The notes under the pieces were generated by a model that made no database searches, was not told the DNA's origin, and was given only the letters and a program-made list of their open reading frames with translations. 64,000 nt of DNA from Theobroma cacao (taxonomy: Eukaryota > Streptophyta > Magnoliopsida > Malvales > Malvaceae): the NCBI RefSeq assembly GCF_000208745.1, contig NC_030850.1, forward strand, positions 11,158,116 to 11,222,115. Direction: 5' to 3'. Below, in pieces: positions 37,307-49,675 of the stretch; the first letter of the stretch is position 1; every line of letters begins with the position of its first letter. A program made the translations under genes and the position numbers.

Positions 37307-38668
37307 TCATTCACTTTCTCTAGGTTGGACTCGTGCTTCATCTTCCATTACCGTAAAAACTTTTGTTGACGCACGAGTCAGTGGTTTGGAAGGTGGGTAT
37401 ACTGGGGTGTTACTCTCCACATCAGGCCGGATAGCTACTCCCTGTCTCGGTTGTGCTCCAGAGGAATCTCTCATCTGCAAGTCCGTACGAGTTGATGAAG
37501 ATAGAGCAGCTACAGTGGCCTGTCCTAACTGTGGACAATTAGTTCTAAAGTGACCCGTCTGGCCACAATGAAAACATCGCAAAGGCCCCCAACACACCCC
37601 GCCATGAAATCTTCCACATTCTCTACATCTATCAAAACCTCCGAAACTTTTTTCAGAAGTAGTCACTGCAGATCCGCTGAATCTCGGAGGCCTCTGCTGC
37701 ATTTGTGAAAATGATGGTCGAGAGGATGTTACCGAAACAGAAGGAGCACTCCCTGAAACAAATGAGCCTTTGCTCCTCTTTAGTGGCTGACTGGAGGACA
37801 TATTCGGATTTTTCCTTTTTGCCAACTCAGCTCGCATTCTCCTATTTTCATTTGCGAGCTTCTCAGCCCTTAAGGCCATTTGTACTACCTCTTTATGGGG
37901 CTCCCTACCTGTCACAGTCATTCGCTCTCTTATCTCATTGCGGAGCCCTTCCTCGAAATAATCGGCCTGATCCTGTTCAGTCCTCACTAAATCAGGCACA
38001 TAAGACAACAGCTCGTTAAATTGAGTCTCATACTCTTCTACAGTTAAATTCCCCTGCTTCAGACTCAAAAATTCTCTCTTCTTCTCTTTTTGATGGAAAT
38101 GGGTATAATATTGACTATCAAATTCCCTCAGAAAGTCTGACCAAGTTAGGAGAATAGTGGAACGGGACTTCACCGAATTCCACCATGTACGGGCTCTCTT
38201 CTCCAATAACCTCGTAGCCACTATCAGCTTCATCTCATCCTCCAATCTCATATCAGAGAGTGTCTCTGAAACCTGATTAATCCAATCCTTAGCTGCGGTG
38301 GCGTCCAACTCACCCACAAAGGACACGCAACCCAGTTGTCTAGCCTCCTTCAGCTTTTTAGAAATAGAGACATCATGTGCCAATGGAACTGAAGGAGTAA
38401 CTGGTGGCACTACAGGTGGGACCTGACTAGTCTGAGCTTGACCAGCCATTGCGGTAAAGAAGGCTGCCATTGCCTGGATTACCTCAGAAGACACGGCAGG
38501 AATGCCAGTAGGTGGCGGAGGAATCTCTACCGGTTCAGCAGCAAGTGTTGCTCGAAAAGGAGACACAGTCGATTCCTCTCCTCTAAGGTCTGGCTGACCC
38601 TGCCTAAGACGACCTCTGCCCCTCCTAGCTGATCTAGTAGGGAGTGGGCGCTCACGTCGAGGAGGCAT
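37307..38668 (-). CDS. Gag polyprotein of the gag-only gypsy element
   Basis: 453 residues, intact from ATG to stop. It starts MPPRRERPLPTRSARRGRGR; a basic, Pro-rich N-terminus is followed by the Retrotrans_gag domain (about residues 110-270) with AAKDWINQVSETLSDM, KRARTWWNSVKSR and TVEEYETQFNELLSYVPD. A basic region and one CCHC zinc knuckle, CFHCGQTGHFRTNC, lie near residue 370. The protein should form the virus-like particle and package element RNA. The frame ends shortly after the knuckle, without the protease that normally follows. MPPRR-type Gag and long LTRs recall Tekay/Del chromoviruses, but the lineage is inferred. Confidence 0.92.
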   Translation of the reverse strand: MPPRRERPLPTRSARRGRGRLRQGQPDLRGEESTVSPFRATLAAEPVEIPPPPTGIPAVSSEVIQAMAAFFTAMAGQAQTSQVPPVVPPVTPSVPLAHDVSISKKLKEARQLGCVSFVGELDATAAKDWINQVSETLSDMRLEDEMKLIVATRLLEKRARTWWNSVKSRSTILLTWSDFLREFDSQYYTHFHQKEKKREFLSLKQGNLTVEEYETQFNELLSYVPDLVRTEQDQADYFEEGLRNEIRERMTVTGREPHKEVVQMALRAEKLANENRRMRAELAKRKNPNMSSSQPLKRSKGSFVSGSAPSVSVTSSRPSFSQMQQRPPRFSGSAVTTSEKSFGGFDRCRECGRFHGGVCWGPLRCFHCGQTGHFRTNCPQLGQATVAALSSSTRTDLQMRDSSGAQPRQGVAIRPDVESNTPVYPPSKPLTRASTKVFTVMEDEARVQPRESE

Positions 38669-38850
38669 GGTAATCTAAAAAGGAAACGAGGCAAGTTTAA
38701 GTAATCTCAAACTCTACATACATGCAACTCTACCTAACCCAACTTAACTTAACCTAGTTTAACTCAACCCGGGGCCACACAGTGCCAGTGTGAATTCTTA
38801 AAATAACTATAAAAATCAAAAACTTTAAAACCATGCTTTGTTAACCAAAA

Positions 38851-38862
38851 GCTCTGATACCA
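38851..38862 (-). other. Primer binding site, initiator Met tRNA
   Basis: TGGTATCAGAGC on the minus strand, 7 nt inside the 5' LTR, complementary to the 3' end of plant initiator Met tRNA. Confidence 0.9.
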
Positions 38863-38869
38863 ATCGAAT

Positions 38870-41610
38870 TGTCACGACCCGGAACTCCCATCGAGCCCGT
38901 GACAACCGCCGCGAAGCCTCGATAGACATTCTTCCCTCGAACGCCTTTCGAGACCTCGCAAGGCTTTTGTACCAGTTTTTCCATTCCTCTCTCTTTTTTT
39001 CCTTTTTTTTTTTTTTTTGAATAATAAAATAAACTAAAAATATTAATTAAAATAATCTATTTTCATGTAAAACAATATATATATATATGTATATTTTTGA
39101 AACATCAAAAAAAATTAATTTTCTGCACATAAAAATAAAATAAATTTATACATACTATAATATAGAAAACTAGAGTATGCAATTTAAATTACAATGACAT
39201 GTGAGCCCCCAAATAACTGAGAAGGTTTAAGTCTATAACCTTGCTTTCTAGGATGCAACTCCGAAATTTACTTCTCGATGCAATTGACAGTCTACTGCCT
39301 ATTCTGAGCCTGAAAAATGTATAGGAAGAAGGGGTGAGATTATAAAATCCCAGTGAGTAGACAAACATCATCAAAATAATCTAAAGCCGAGTAATAGGAG
39401 ACAATTAAAATAATTCATCTCAACCCATATAAATAATTGGATTTCATCTAATTACTCAACATGGCTTATGCACTTTTCAAAAACTTGGCCCTTGCCAAAA
39501 ATCCATTCTCGGGGATACCTCGCGAAAGCATCTTACCGAGACCGCCAAGGCTGTTTATTGTCACACACACAAACACATTTCACCTCTGACAACACAGCCG
39601 TTCCTTGGCGTTGGCTGAGTCCCAATTTCACGTGGTGGCCAGCGTGAAGTGTACTCAAATCCTACCTCGGGAGTTATCCTACGCGCCTCTCCAATCGAGG
39701 TAAGCTCAATAATTGGGAACCGTGCCCCTCTAATTAGGCTGGCCCACGGAACCCCCGTCACTGCAGTGCCCACTTTATAATCCACCAACCAATAAAATCA
39801 CAATAGTATGACATGGCTCACTTAACACATTCAAGGCAAATAAAGCAGTTCACATATTCTTTAAATCATAAAAATAACCAGTCATACCCACATTTATCAT
39901 AAGCCATTTAATGTAAAATCATGGATAAACAACACAATCATAGTATAGGTCTCCAATTACTCTATTTTTGAAATCATTATTAAATTTTCAAAAATTTTAT
40001 AAAATTATTTTATAAAATCCCATTTTCCCATAAAACACAATAATTTTCCAATTAAACCATTTTTTCATAAAATCACACAATTAAATAAATCTACTCTAGA
40101 TAATTAAGACGATAGTAAGTTTACTCACTGTACTAGGAGTAGATATACTCCTATTCTCGATCCTCGGGTGTAGTCTTTTACCCGTATCAGATAGCTCACC
40201 ACCTATCCACAATACATGACACAAAAAATTCAATAATTTGTGTCAAATCAATATATATTATTTCAGGCTCTTATCCATGCGTATGCACTAGATAGGGTGT
40301 GAAATGTTTGGACAATCGCTTAATCACAGTGTCCGACCTAACTCGCCTATACACGGTGTAAATTTCTAAAATCTCCAATTCAACTCCAATTCCATCCATT
40401 TCAATTTCAATTATCCAATTATATCCACAATACCTCAATGACTGTGAATGTGGTCCAATTTATCAGTTCGGATCACAAATTACGCTTTTACCCCTAGTGG
40501 GTAAAAATTTCAATTTTTTTGCACCAAAAATTCCCATTTAATTTCCAACCTCATAATTCATCATTTTTCCATCTAATTCTCTTAAAATAAAGTCAACCTC
40601 ATCCTCACACACCATTGGCTAGATTCGGCCTAGAGAAATTCATGGAGAAAATGAATATTTTTCTTGTTGTTTTACTCATAAACATGCTAAACTAACACTA
40701 AACACTAACATAGTTCAAAATCAAATTAATCTAACAACTTTCTCTCTCTAAACCCATATGATCAGATTTGAATCCATCATCAAAACACATAATTTAACCA
40801 TGGAAAATAAGGAGAAATGCATGGAAATGATAAATCTTAAGCTAAGCTTGAAAAATCATACCTTTAAACACTTGATTCCTTGAAAAATCACACTTTTTCT
40901 TTGAATTTTCTCACTCTAGGGTTTGTTCTTATTTCTCTCTCTCTCCTGCTGGTTTTGGCTGACCCTCCCAATGAATAATTCTGGAATTTTCAAGCCTTTT
41001 AATAGGCTTAATAAAATATTATTATTTTATTTACCTTTTGAATATTTTATTATTTTATTTTTTTCTAGTCATCTTTTTGACTTTATTTTTCTACCACTCA
41101 ATCCTCTTCACTTATCCATGTCTTCCATGAAATTTCTAGACTTTTCTAAAGTTTTGGTGGGGTAAATTTTTAAAAATTACACTTTTACCCCCGTAAAGTG
41201 AAAAATTACATTTTTACCCCAAAAACTAAAAAATTGCCCATAGACATATTTTTCATCCCTTATACTCATACCATTCTCCAATTTGTCAAATGTGATCTAA
41301 ATTCTCTCAAAATCTCAAAATTTATCCGTGAGTGGAAAAATTACGATTTTGCCCCTAGATAGTGAAAATTTCGGTTTGATCCCAAATTGATCCTCAAACT
41401 CCGAATTACCATTTTGAGTCATCCCTGAACTGTGAAACTCTTAATTTCACCTTAAAATTCCTATTTGAACTAGTTCGAGGCTTAATCGACTCAATGGTAC
41501 CATTAGGGGCAATATCGTCTTTTAACAATTTCTCGAACTTCCTAAATATACAAACATTCTATCAAGCATGTAAATGACGTAATAATTATTTTACAAAGCA
41601 GGGTTTGACA
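38870..41610 (-). repeat. 5' LTR of the gag-only element
   Basis: TG...CA-bounded partner of 34096-36831. Differences seen by eye are a few single-base changes and run-length changes (for example the T-run near 39010). Confidence 0.93.
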
Positions 41611-41976
41611 AAATAGGTCAAAATAAAACATTTTAGTTAAAATGACAGCAAAAAATAACGGTTATAAATTTATTACCATATTGATTTTAGTGAAGTAAAT
41701 CTATATATATATATAGTTTTAATAGCAAATATGATAACTAGTTTTTTTTTTTTTTCATAATTTAAAGAGACCAACCACAAAGTTTTCTACAATCTATTAC
41801 AACTAGTTGTAATAGGGATTGATGGTCAACATGTTGATCTCGCACTATTAATGAGTAGATTATGCCATTAGTGCATTAAATTGACATTATTAATGAGTAA
41901 TTATGCCATTGGTGCACTGAATTAGTCTTGTAAGATGGGAACAGTCAATGATATATGTTAGGAACTAATGCCTTAG

Positions 41977-42634
41977 TGTCATGGTTTACACCAACTTGTA
42001 AGGTATTGTCTACTTTGGCTCGACGAAGACTAATAGTTTTGTCCCACAAAAGGTGCTTTACAAGTTGAAGGTGATGTGAACCCATAAATACCTAGTCTCG
42101 CTCTAATACACAGTCAATGTGAGATTCATGACTCCCATCTAAGACTATAACATCCTCCCTTGCCTCCATGTTGGGAACTTTTCTTCAATGTGGGATTTAA
42201 GGCTGCATTCTTGGACCATTTATTCTCTTTGATGTAGGATTCAAGGCTCCTCATTAGAATCGTGACATCTTCCCTCACTTTAACAAAAGCCCACTATCCT
42301 CCATGGTACACTGCTAATACCTTTAAATTTCGTTCTAATACCAATTGTCATAGTCCACACCAAACTAAGAGGTATTGTTTGTTTTGGCTTTGTTGAGCCT
42401 TATGGTTTTTTCCCACAAAAGGTGCCTCATAGGTTGAAAATGGTGTAAACCTTTAAATGTCTAATCTCACTCTAGTATACAATCAATGTGACATTCATGA
42501 CTCTCTTTTAAGATCATGACATCTTTTTTTAGCTCCCCGTTTGGAGTTTCTTTTCAATATGAAATTTATGTCTCTCAATTGAGATTATATATTCTCTTTA
42601 ATGTGGGATTTAAGACTCTTCATTGAGATTGCGA
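41977..42634 (-). mobile_element. TRIM retroelement
   Basis: Two direct repeats of about 290 bp, 41977-42267 and 42346-42634, starting TGTCAT(G/A)GT and sharing GGTATTGT, CCCACAAAAGGTGC, CAATGTGA(G/C)ATTCATGACT and ATTCTCTTT blocks. They enclose only 78 bp. Beside the second repeat is TTCTAATACCA, the complement of an initiator Met PBS with small changes; beside the first is a purine tract (GTGAGGGAAGA on the minus strand). A partial 5-bp TSD, (C/A)TTAG, flanks it. No coding capacity. Size and parts fit a terminal-repeat retrotransposon in miniature; the LTRs have diverged substantially. Confidence 0.78.
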
Positions 42635-43973
42635 TTAGCAATTTGATACAATAGTCGAGGATTAAGTTTGGAATTGACATATTAAAAGATAGTGAATAGT
42701 GACTTGACTACAAATCACAAGCATAGGATATGATAAAAATATCATTAACAACGTTAATTTTGATGATCTTTTTAGGTAGAGACAAGATTGAAATTATAAA
42801 TAAAATGTAGAGGTAAAATTGTCTCGAAAACATAAATGAAAAAATAAGTAAGAATACAACTTTTGAGTTAAAAATAATAACAGTAAGAAATAACAATTAT
42901 AAAATTTATCACCATATTCATTTTAGTGAAGAAAATCTCTATTTTTTAATATTGATAGTAATAAATAAGAAAACTACTCCTTTTTTCATTATTTAGAGAG
43001 ACCAAATACAAAATATTCAACTATCTAGCATAGCCAACTCTAATAGAGATTAGTGGTCAACATGTTGATTTGTCATTATTGACGAGCAGAACATCCCATT
43101 GGTGCACTAAATTCTTCTTGTAAGTGATTAAATCTAGTTAAAAAAAATTCTAAATTGGCGCAGTTGTTGATATGGTTATATCATTTATCCAATGATCTAA
43201 TATCACAATAACCAGATCGAGTACTAGAGAATTAGATTTGGAATTGGCATATCACATGTTAGTGTATAATGGCTTGACCATAAATCTCAAACATTGGAGA
43301 TGATTGAAAATGATCATTAATAACTTTAATTTTGATGATTTTTTGGGACATGACAAGATTGATATTATAAAGAGAACATGCAGGTAAAATTGTCCTAAAA
43401 ACAATATAAGAAAATAGCTTATAATACGACAATATTTTATTTAGGAAAATAGTAAAATAAAAACAACTATAAAATTTATTACCATATTGAATTTATTGAA
43501 GTAAATCTTTATCTTTTACTTTTGATAGTAACAAATGACATAACTACTTCATTTTTCATAGTTTAAAGAGACTAACTATAAGATATTCTATTATATAGCA
43601 CAACTAGCTATAATATGGATTGGTGGTCAACATGTTGATTTGTCATTGATGTTGATGAATAGAAACATTGGTGCACTTAATTGCTCTTGTACGTTGGCAT
43701 AGCATACAATGGCATAGTCTTTGATAAGATTATTTCATTTATGCAAGAATCTAATGTCACAACAACTTGATTAAGTATTGAAGAATTAAATTTGGTATTG
43801 GCATATAAAAGAATTAGTGAATAATGAGCTAACCATAAATCACAAGCGTTACTTGACCGTAACATTGAAGATGATTGAAAATGATCAATGAAGACCTTAA
43901 ATTTGATGATTTTTGAGCAAGGACAAGGTTGAAATTAATACGGAGGCAAAATAATTTAAAAACTGTAGACACC

Positions 43974-44225
43974 AATTTTATCTTGTTTTATTTATTTATT
44001 TATTTTTATTTCATTTTATTTCAGTTTTATCATATTATTATTGTTTGGTTTACAACCCAAATTCGGCTAAGCACCTGGACCTACAACCCAAAAACAGGTC
44101 CAATACGGTAAAAATGATATGAAATGAATCAAACAAGCAAAACAGGATTAAAACGATAATTAAGAATTTAAACATCAAATGAACTCCGAAATATTCCGGA
44201 GATAGGAAGAATGAAAAAATAAATA
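43974..44225. mobile_element. Truncated Ogre-like LTR fragment
   Basis: Starts TGTAGACACC, the inverse of the right end of the large solo LTR at 46341-49508 (GTGTCTACA), and interrupts a 570-bp unit. About 250 bp; the far boundary is approximate. Confidence 0.5.
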
Positions 44226-45576
44226 CAATATTTTTCGTTAGAATACAATATTTTCGTTAAAAATGACATTAGAAAAAAAACAACAATCAAATTTATTACC
44301 ATATTGGTTTTAGTGAAGTAAATCTTGATCTTTTTACTTTTGACAATAACAAATGAAAAAACTACTCTATTTTCATGATTTAAAGAGACCAACTACATAA
44401 TATTCTACTATTTAGCACATTCGGCTATAATAGGGATTGGCATTCAACGTGTTGATCTGTCATTGTTAATGACTAGATCATGCCACTAGGGCATTGAATT
44501 AGTCATATAAGTGATTAAATCTAGTTAAAAACATTCTATATCGGCACAATTTTAGATAAAATTATAATCATTTATGCAACAATATAGTGTCACAACAACC
44601 AGATTGAGTAATAGAGAATCAGATTTGGAATTTGCATTTAAAAATTAGTGAATAATGAGTTATCATAAATCACAAAAATTATTTGACCATATATCACAGC
44701 ATTGAAAATAATTGAAAATGATCATTGATGACCGTAATTTTGATAATTTTTTGAGTAGGGTCAAGGTCAAAGTTACAAAGAAAATGTGGAGGTAAAACTA
44801 TCTTAAAAACAATACATAAGAAAATAGGTTAGAATATACCATTTCAGTTAAAATGACAATAGTTAAAAATAACAATTATAAAATTTATTATTGTATTAGT
44901 TTGTAGTGAAGTAAACTTTTATCTTTTACTTTGGGTAGTAAATTTTTATCTTTTACAATCTAGCATAGCCAATTGTAATAGGAATTGCTGGTTAACATGT
45001 TGATCTATCATTGTTGATGAGCAAAACATGTCATGGTGCATTGAATTGTTATTGTAAGTGGTTAGTTCTAAAAGCATTTTAGATTGACATAGTCGTTAAT
45101 AAGGTTATATCATTTACATATGCAACAATCTAACATCACAACAATGAGATTGAGTTATAGAGAATTAGATTCGGTATTGACATATCACTAATAAGTGAAT
45201 AATGACTTGTGTATAAATGACAAGCATTACTTGTCCATAATTCCCAAGTATTGGAAATAATTGAAAGTGATCATTGATGAACTTAATTTTGATTATTTTT
45301 TGGGCAAGGACAAAATTAAGAGGCAAAATTGTCCTAAAAACAATATAGGAAAATATGTCATAATACAATATTTTAGTTAAAAGTGACAATAGTAAAAAAA
45401 CAGTTATAAAATTTATTACCATATTGATTTTAATGAAGTAAATCCTTATTTTATACCTTTGATGTTATCAAATGAGATAACTAATCCCTTTTTCATAATT
45501 TAAAGAGACCAATTACACAATATTTACTATCTAGCATAGCTAACTGTAATATGTATTGATGGTTAACATGTTGATA

Positions 45577-46105
45577 TAGGGATGTCAGCAGATATAATAT
45601 TCGTTATTTTTGAGGTACCCTAACTCGAACCCTATCATTTGATAGGGTACACAAATCCTATAAATACTTGATTAAATTTTTGAATTATTACTTGAATTTG
45701 TACTCGTGCTTGTACTTGAATATCCTAAACAATGCCTGTTAAATACTTGTATTCGTTAAATACCCAATTAAAATAAATTTAAAATCAAATTTTTTATTTA
45801 TTATTAATGAATTAAATTAATACATTTAAATTAAAGTTTAAAATCATATGTAGGATAATTAATGAATGTTAGTAAGTAATATAGTAATTTTAAAAAATAT
45901 ATATATATTTAACACTAAAATTTAATATTATAAATTATTATTTATAATCAAGTTTGAGTAGTCGTACCCTAAGGCCACTACCTAAATCTTACTTAAACTT
46001 GTGACTGGTGATAGTTTTACTACCCAAACTAGATTATGGGTTACCTTAATCATATTTAATTGGGTTATGGGGTACTCAATTATAAGATAACTATTGATAC
46101 CCTTA
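45577..46105. mobile_element. hAT-type MITE, copy 2
   Basis: 529 bp, starts TAGGGATGTCAGCAGATA. Flanked by TGTTGATA (45569-45576) and TGTTGATC (46106-46113), exactly the flanks and unit position of the MITE at 8238-8789. Internal sequence is collinear with that copy but diverged. Confidence 0.75.
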
Positions 46106-46340
46106 TGTTGATCTGTCTTTCTTAATGGGTAAAATATGCCATTGGTGCACTGAGTTGGTCCTGTAAGTAATTTGATCTAATTAACAACATTTTATATTGT
46201 CACAATTGTTAATAAGATGATATCATTTATGCATCGATTTAATGTCATAACAATTGAATTGAGTAGTAGAGAATCAGATTTTGAAATTTTCATATATAAA
46301 ATTAGTGAATAATGAGTTGATCATAAATCACAAGGATTAT

Positions 46341-49300
46341 TGTCGTAACGTGGGGGTCCGGGAACCCGACCACCAGACGCGAGTGAAAACTCTAAAAATT
46401 AGGAGTCGCCACCAATCTTTTTTTACTAGGTGCGATTGACTACCTATTGACTCGATTCTAATCGATAAAGCCTTAAATTAATTTTAAGCCCACCGAAAAG
46501 AACCTTAAATTGGTCTACGTTTTTCTAGATCTAAGTTCGGGAGTACGACTACGTCCGGGGAAGGATTAGCACCCCCGGCACGCCCTTTCCATGAACGGTA
46601 CCATTTTTAGATTATCTTATTGGGCTTTAATCTTTAAGTTCATTATATTTCCTTAGCTATAATTTGCTCATTATATCTCCAATTTTATTAAATAATTTTT
46701 ATTTGATTCTAAAATGAAATGCAAGTGTGAGGCAAGATGGAATGCATAGCGTGAGATAAAAATATGTTGGACGAATAACCTTTTATCGAGGATGTTCTCC
46801 CGAATCCTCCCATCATACTAGTGGGATCCGGGGTGTTCTCTCACCTAGGGAATTATCCGAGAAACTCGCCTTCGCAAATTCAACGAATAATTCCCATCAT
46901 CGGGGTCATCGTACTTTTTTCTTTAAAAATAACGTTTTCGTGCATAATGAACCTAATATGAGCGAAAGTCTTTTATTAAAGATATTTCCCGAGCCTTCCC
47001 ATCATACTGGTGGGACCCAATGACATCTTTTCACTTAGAAAACTTTTTGAGCAATACCCGCCTTTGTAAGATCCTCGTAAGATCCCATCATTGGGGCTTA
47101 ACTCGTAAACAAAAATACTTATATGCAATGACATGTGTGATGCAATGTATATGTGCTATGCTAATGCAATTAACTATTTTTATTATTATTATTACTATTT
47201 TATTTTATTTTTTATTATCGTATCTTTTATTTTATTCTTTTATATTTTTTTTATCCTAAGTTTCTCCTATATTTTCCTTGATATTTCCTATCTTATTTCT
47301 TTTATATAATATTTATTAATCTATACCTTGTACCACTAGATACTTAATGCTTAATTTTAAATTATTTATTGTCTTGGATTTCCTTTATTAATAGTTTTTA
47401 TTATTTGTCTATTTTATGTCATGGATATTACCTTTTCACAAATTTATTATATACATGTTTGAATTATCATTATTATTATTATTATTATTTTTATTTATTA
47501 TTTTTTGAATGATTTTGTGTTTTTAAATTTTTATTTATAAAAATTTCAGGATCTCGAAATCGAAGCCCTTCCATCGTACTAGTGGGGCCTTAATTCAGAT
47601 TTCGAACCTAGGAAAAATTAGCTCAGGACTGCGACTTCTCACGTCCCGACCGATCATCCCATCATCGGTATCGTTTACTTGTCTTATTTAAAATGAGTAA
47701 TTCTTCACTTTGCTCCCACTCTCATTCTTTCTTCATTTATACCCCAATCTATTTTATATAAAGTTATCTCCTTCAACTGATTTGATCTCTACATATTTTA
47801 TTCCATTACACTTTTTTTAGTTTACCGCTTTTTATTTTTTCCTAATTCATTTTTCATTCCTATTTTACCTATATAAATTCACTTAATTATGTATTTTATG
47901 ATTGTGTCTAACATTTTAATTCTTCATACATTTTACATTCTTTCTTAACCATATTCTAAATCTAACTACATATTCCCTTTTCTATGTATATGTTATCCAT
48001 CTAAATAAATCTATTCCTAATACTAAATACTTACTTTTCCATGTTCAATATCCCTCTAAATCTATTTATTATATTATTATTTTTTAATTAAATGTTCATT
48101 TATTTTCTTATAGATTTTTGGACTTATTTAAGCCTTAATAACCTTTTCTATCTAATTCATGACATAATCAAATATATTCATTCATTCATTCATTTTTTTA
48201 TATTTTTATTTTTCATTTTTTTGCATATATATATTGCTAAACACTTTATTTTCATCCTTATCTTTCTTTTATATTTCTACTTCCTTTATATGTTTTCCTT
48301 TGTCATTTTAAAATTTTTTATATTATATCTTTTATTCTAATTAAGCTCAATTAATTATTCTCCTATCTAAATAATAAATCCACCACAATACCACAAAGTT
48401 AACATTAGAGAAAGTAAGGAGTATACCTTCAATGGGCTGACAATAGCCCAACCCGGATAGCCTGCTTTAGCTGGCCCGTCTCGCAAAAGCCCACTAGATC
48501 TCCTGAAATGCACCGACTCAATGCTTAACCGGTAGCCGCTCCTTTCCTTCAGAATGATGCCATTTTGCACTACTCCGGTTACCCAAATGGCGTCGTTTTA
48601 CTTTCAAGGCCTAGGTATAAAAACTCCTATTTTCTCCATTTTCTTATTTCTCTTTCCTCTCTAGCCGTCACTCATTCTTTTCGGATTCTCTCTTCTCTCT
48701 CTAAAAAAAATCTCACTTTTCTTCTCTTCTCTCTTTCTCGCCGGCGCCAGCTTCCTCAACCCTCTCTCTCTGTTTTCCCTTTGCCGACCACCCAAAATAG
48801 AAACCCCTATTCGCCGTTCGACATCGCCCCCAGCAGCTCTTTCTCGACGGCGGCTCACAAGACCCCCTACTCTAAACTCCTCTAATCGACGGCAAGGAAC
48901 TCCTACTCTGATTGATTGGCGTCGAACCCAAAGCCCCCTCTTTACCAGCAGCAAAACCCCAAAATCTCTATTTTAACCAACAGCAAAAAAGGGTCTCTCT
49001 CACCAGATTTGAACCACCCAAAACTAAAACACTCCATCGGTTACCCAAAATCCCTCATAAAAGTCCAGATCTCCCCCTAAAAATCAAAACCCACACTCTA
49101 AAAAATCACTTCTTATTTCTCCTATTTTTTGCATTTTTTGATTGATTTTTGACTATTGATTGTGGTTGATTGTTTGCTGCTAAACTAGAGTGTTTGATGG
49201 CAGTTGCGGCTAGGTTTTTTTTGGCTGCTGTTTGTTGCTAGGGATTTCTTTGATTGCTCTTTTTTTTTTGGTTTTTTTTATTGCTTGGTTCCCTCCCGGA

Positions 49301-49508
49301 TCCTTGTGCTACAGTGCCCCCTTTATACTGGGCTGAAGGGGGCACGCTCCCACTACTCTACCAGACGCAAATTTTTCGCATCTGGTAGGATGAGGGTGGT
49401 GGCTGGCAAGGTGCGAACCGTACCTCTCTTCTCTTTTTTTTTTTAATTCATTTTTTGTTTATGATTTTTTTAACAAATAAAATTTTATTATAATTTTTAG
49501 TGTCTACA
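46341..49508. mobile_element. Ogre/Tat-like solo LTR with TSD ATTAT
   Basis: A 3168-bp insertion with TG...CA ends (TGTCGTAACGTGGGGGTCC ... GTGTCTACA) and TSD ATTAT at 46336-46340 and 49509-49513. It contains the GGAGTCGCCACCAATC and GGATTAGCACCCCCGGCACG blocks I associate with LTRs of the Ogre/Tat gypsy lineage. No internal coding domains and no second LTR, so it is a solo LTR. Reading frames inside (for example 48565-48954) are GC-rich LTR sequence, not genes. Confidence 0.78.
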
Positions 49509-49675
49509 ATTATTTGATGATAAATCCCAAGCATCGGCGGTGCTTGAGAATGATCATCAACAACCTCAATTTTGATGATGTTTTGGGCAAAGAAAAGATT
49601 CAGATTTTGAAGAAAATTTGAGGTAAAATGTCTTAAAAACAATATATAAAAATATAGGTTAGAATATAGCATTTG
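49509..49675. repeat. End of a 570-bp repeat unit (cluster D, continued)
   Basis: Resumes the unit cut by the solo LTR: ATTATTTGATGATAAATCCC, then the GATTGAAAATGATC-like and AGGTAAAATGTCTTAAAAAC landmarks, ending in GGTTAGAATATAGCATTT, where it joins the X8 fragment. Confidence 0.8.

Larger units (their letters stand above)
34096..41610 (-). mobile_element. Gag-only Ty3/gypsy element (TR-GAG-like), complete
   Basis: A complete 7515-bp element with 5-bp TSD AAATA (34091-34095 and 41611-41615), LTRs of about 2740 bp and an internal part of only 2038 bp. On the minus strand, in order: 5' LTR (38870-41610), PBS complementary to initiator Met tRNA, an intact 453-codon gag, a short 3' region, a polypurine tract and the 3' LTR (34096-36831). 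No protease, reverse transcriptase, RNase H or integrase is present, so it must use enzymes supplied by another element. The two LTRs differ at only a small number of positions, so insertion was recent. Confidence 0.93.
41616..46340. repeat. 570-bp tandem repeat, cluster D
   Basis: At least six units, with landmark CAACATGTTGAT or variants at 41827, 43059, 43629, 44445, 44993 and 45564. Intervals come to 550-570 bp once the TRIM (41977-42634), the Ogre-like fragment (43974-44225) and the hAT MITE (45577-46105) are removed. The cluster is broken at 46340 by an Ogre-like solo LTR and resumes at 49509. Confidence 0.87.

Noticed and set aside
48565..48954. GC-richer frames on both strands
   Set aside because: They lie inside the Ogre-like solo LTR and show no recognised domain.
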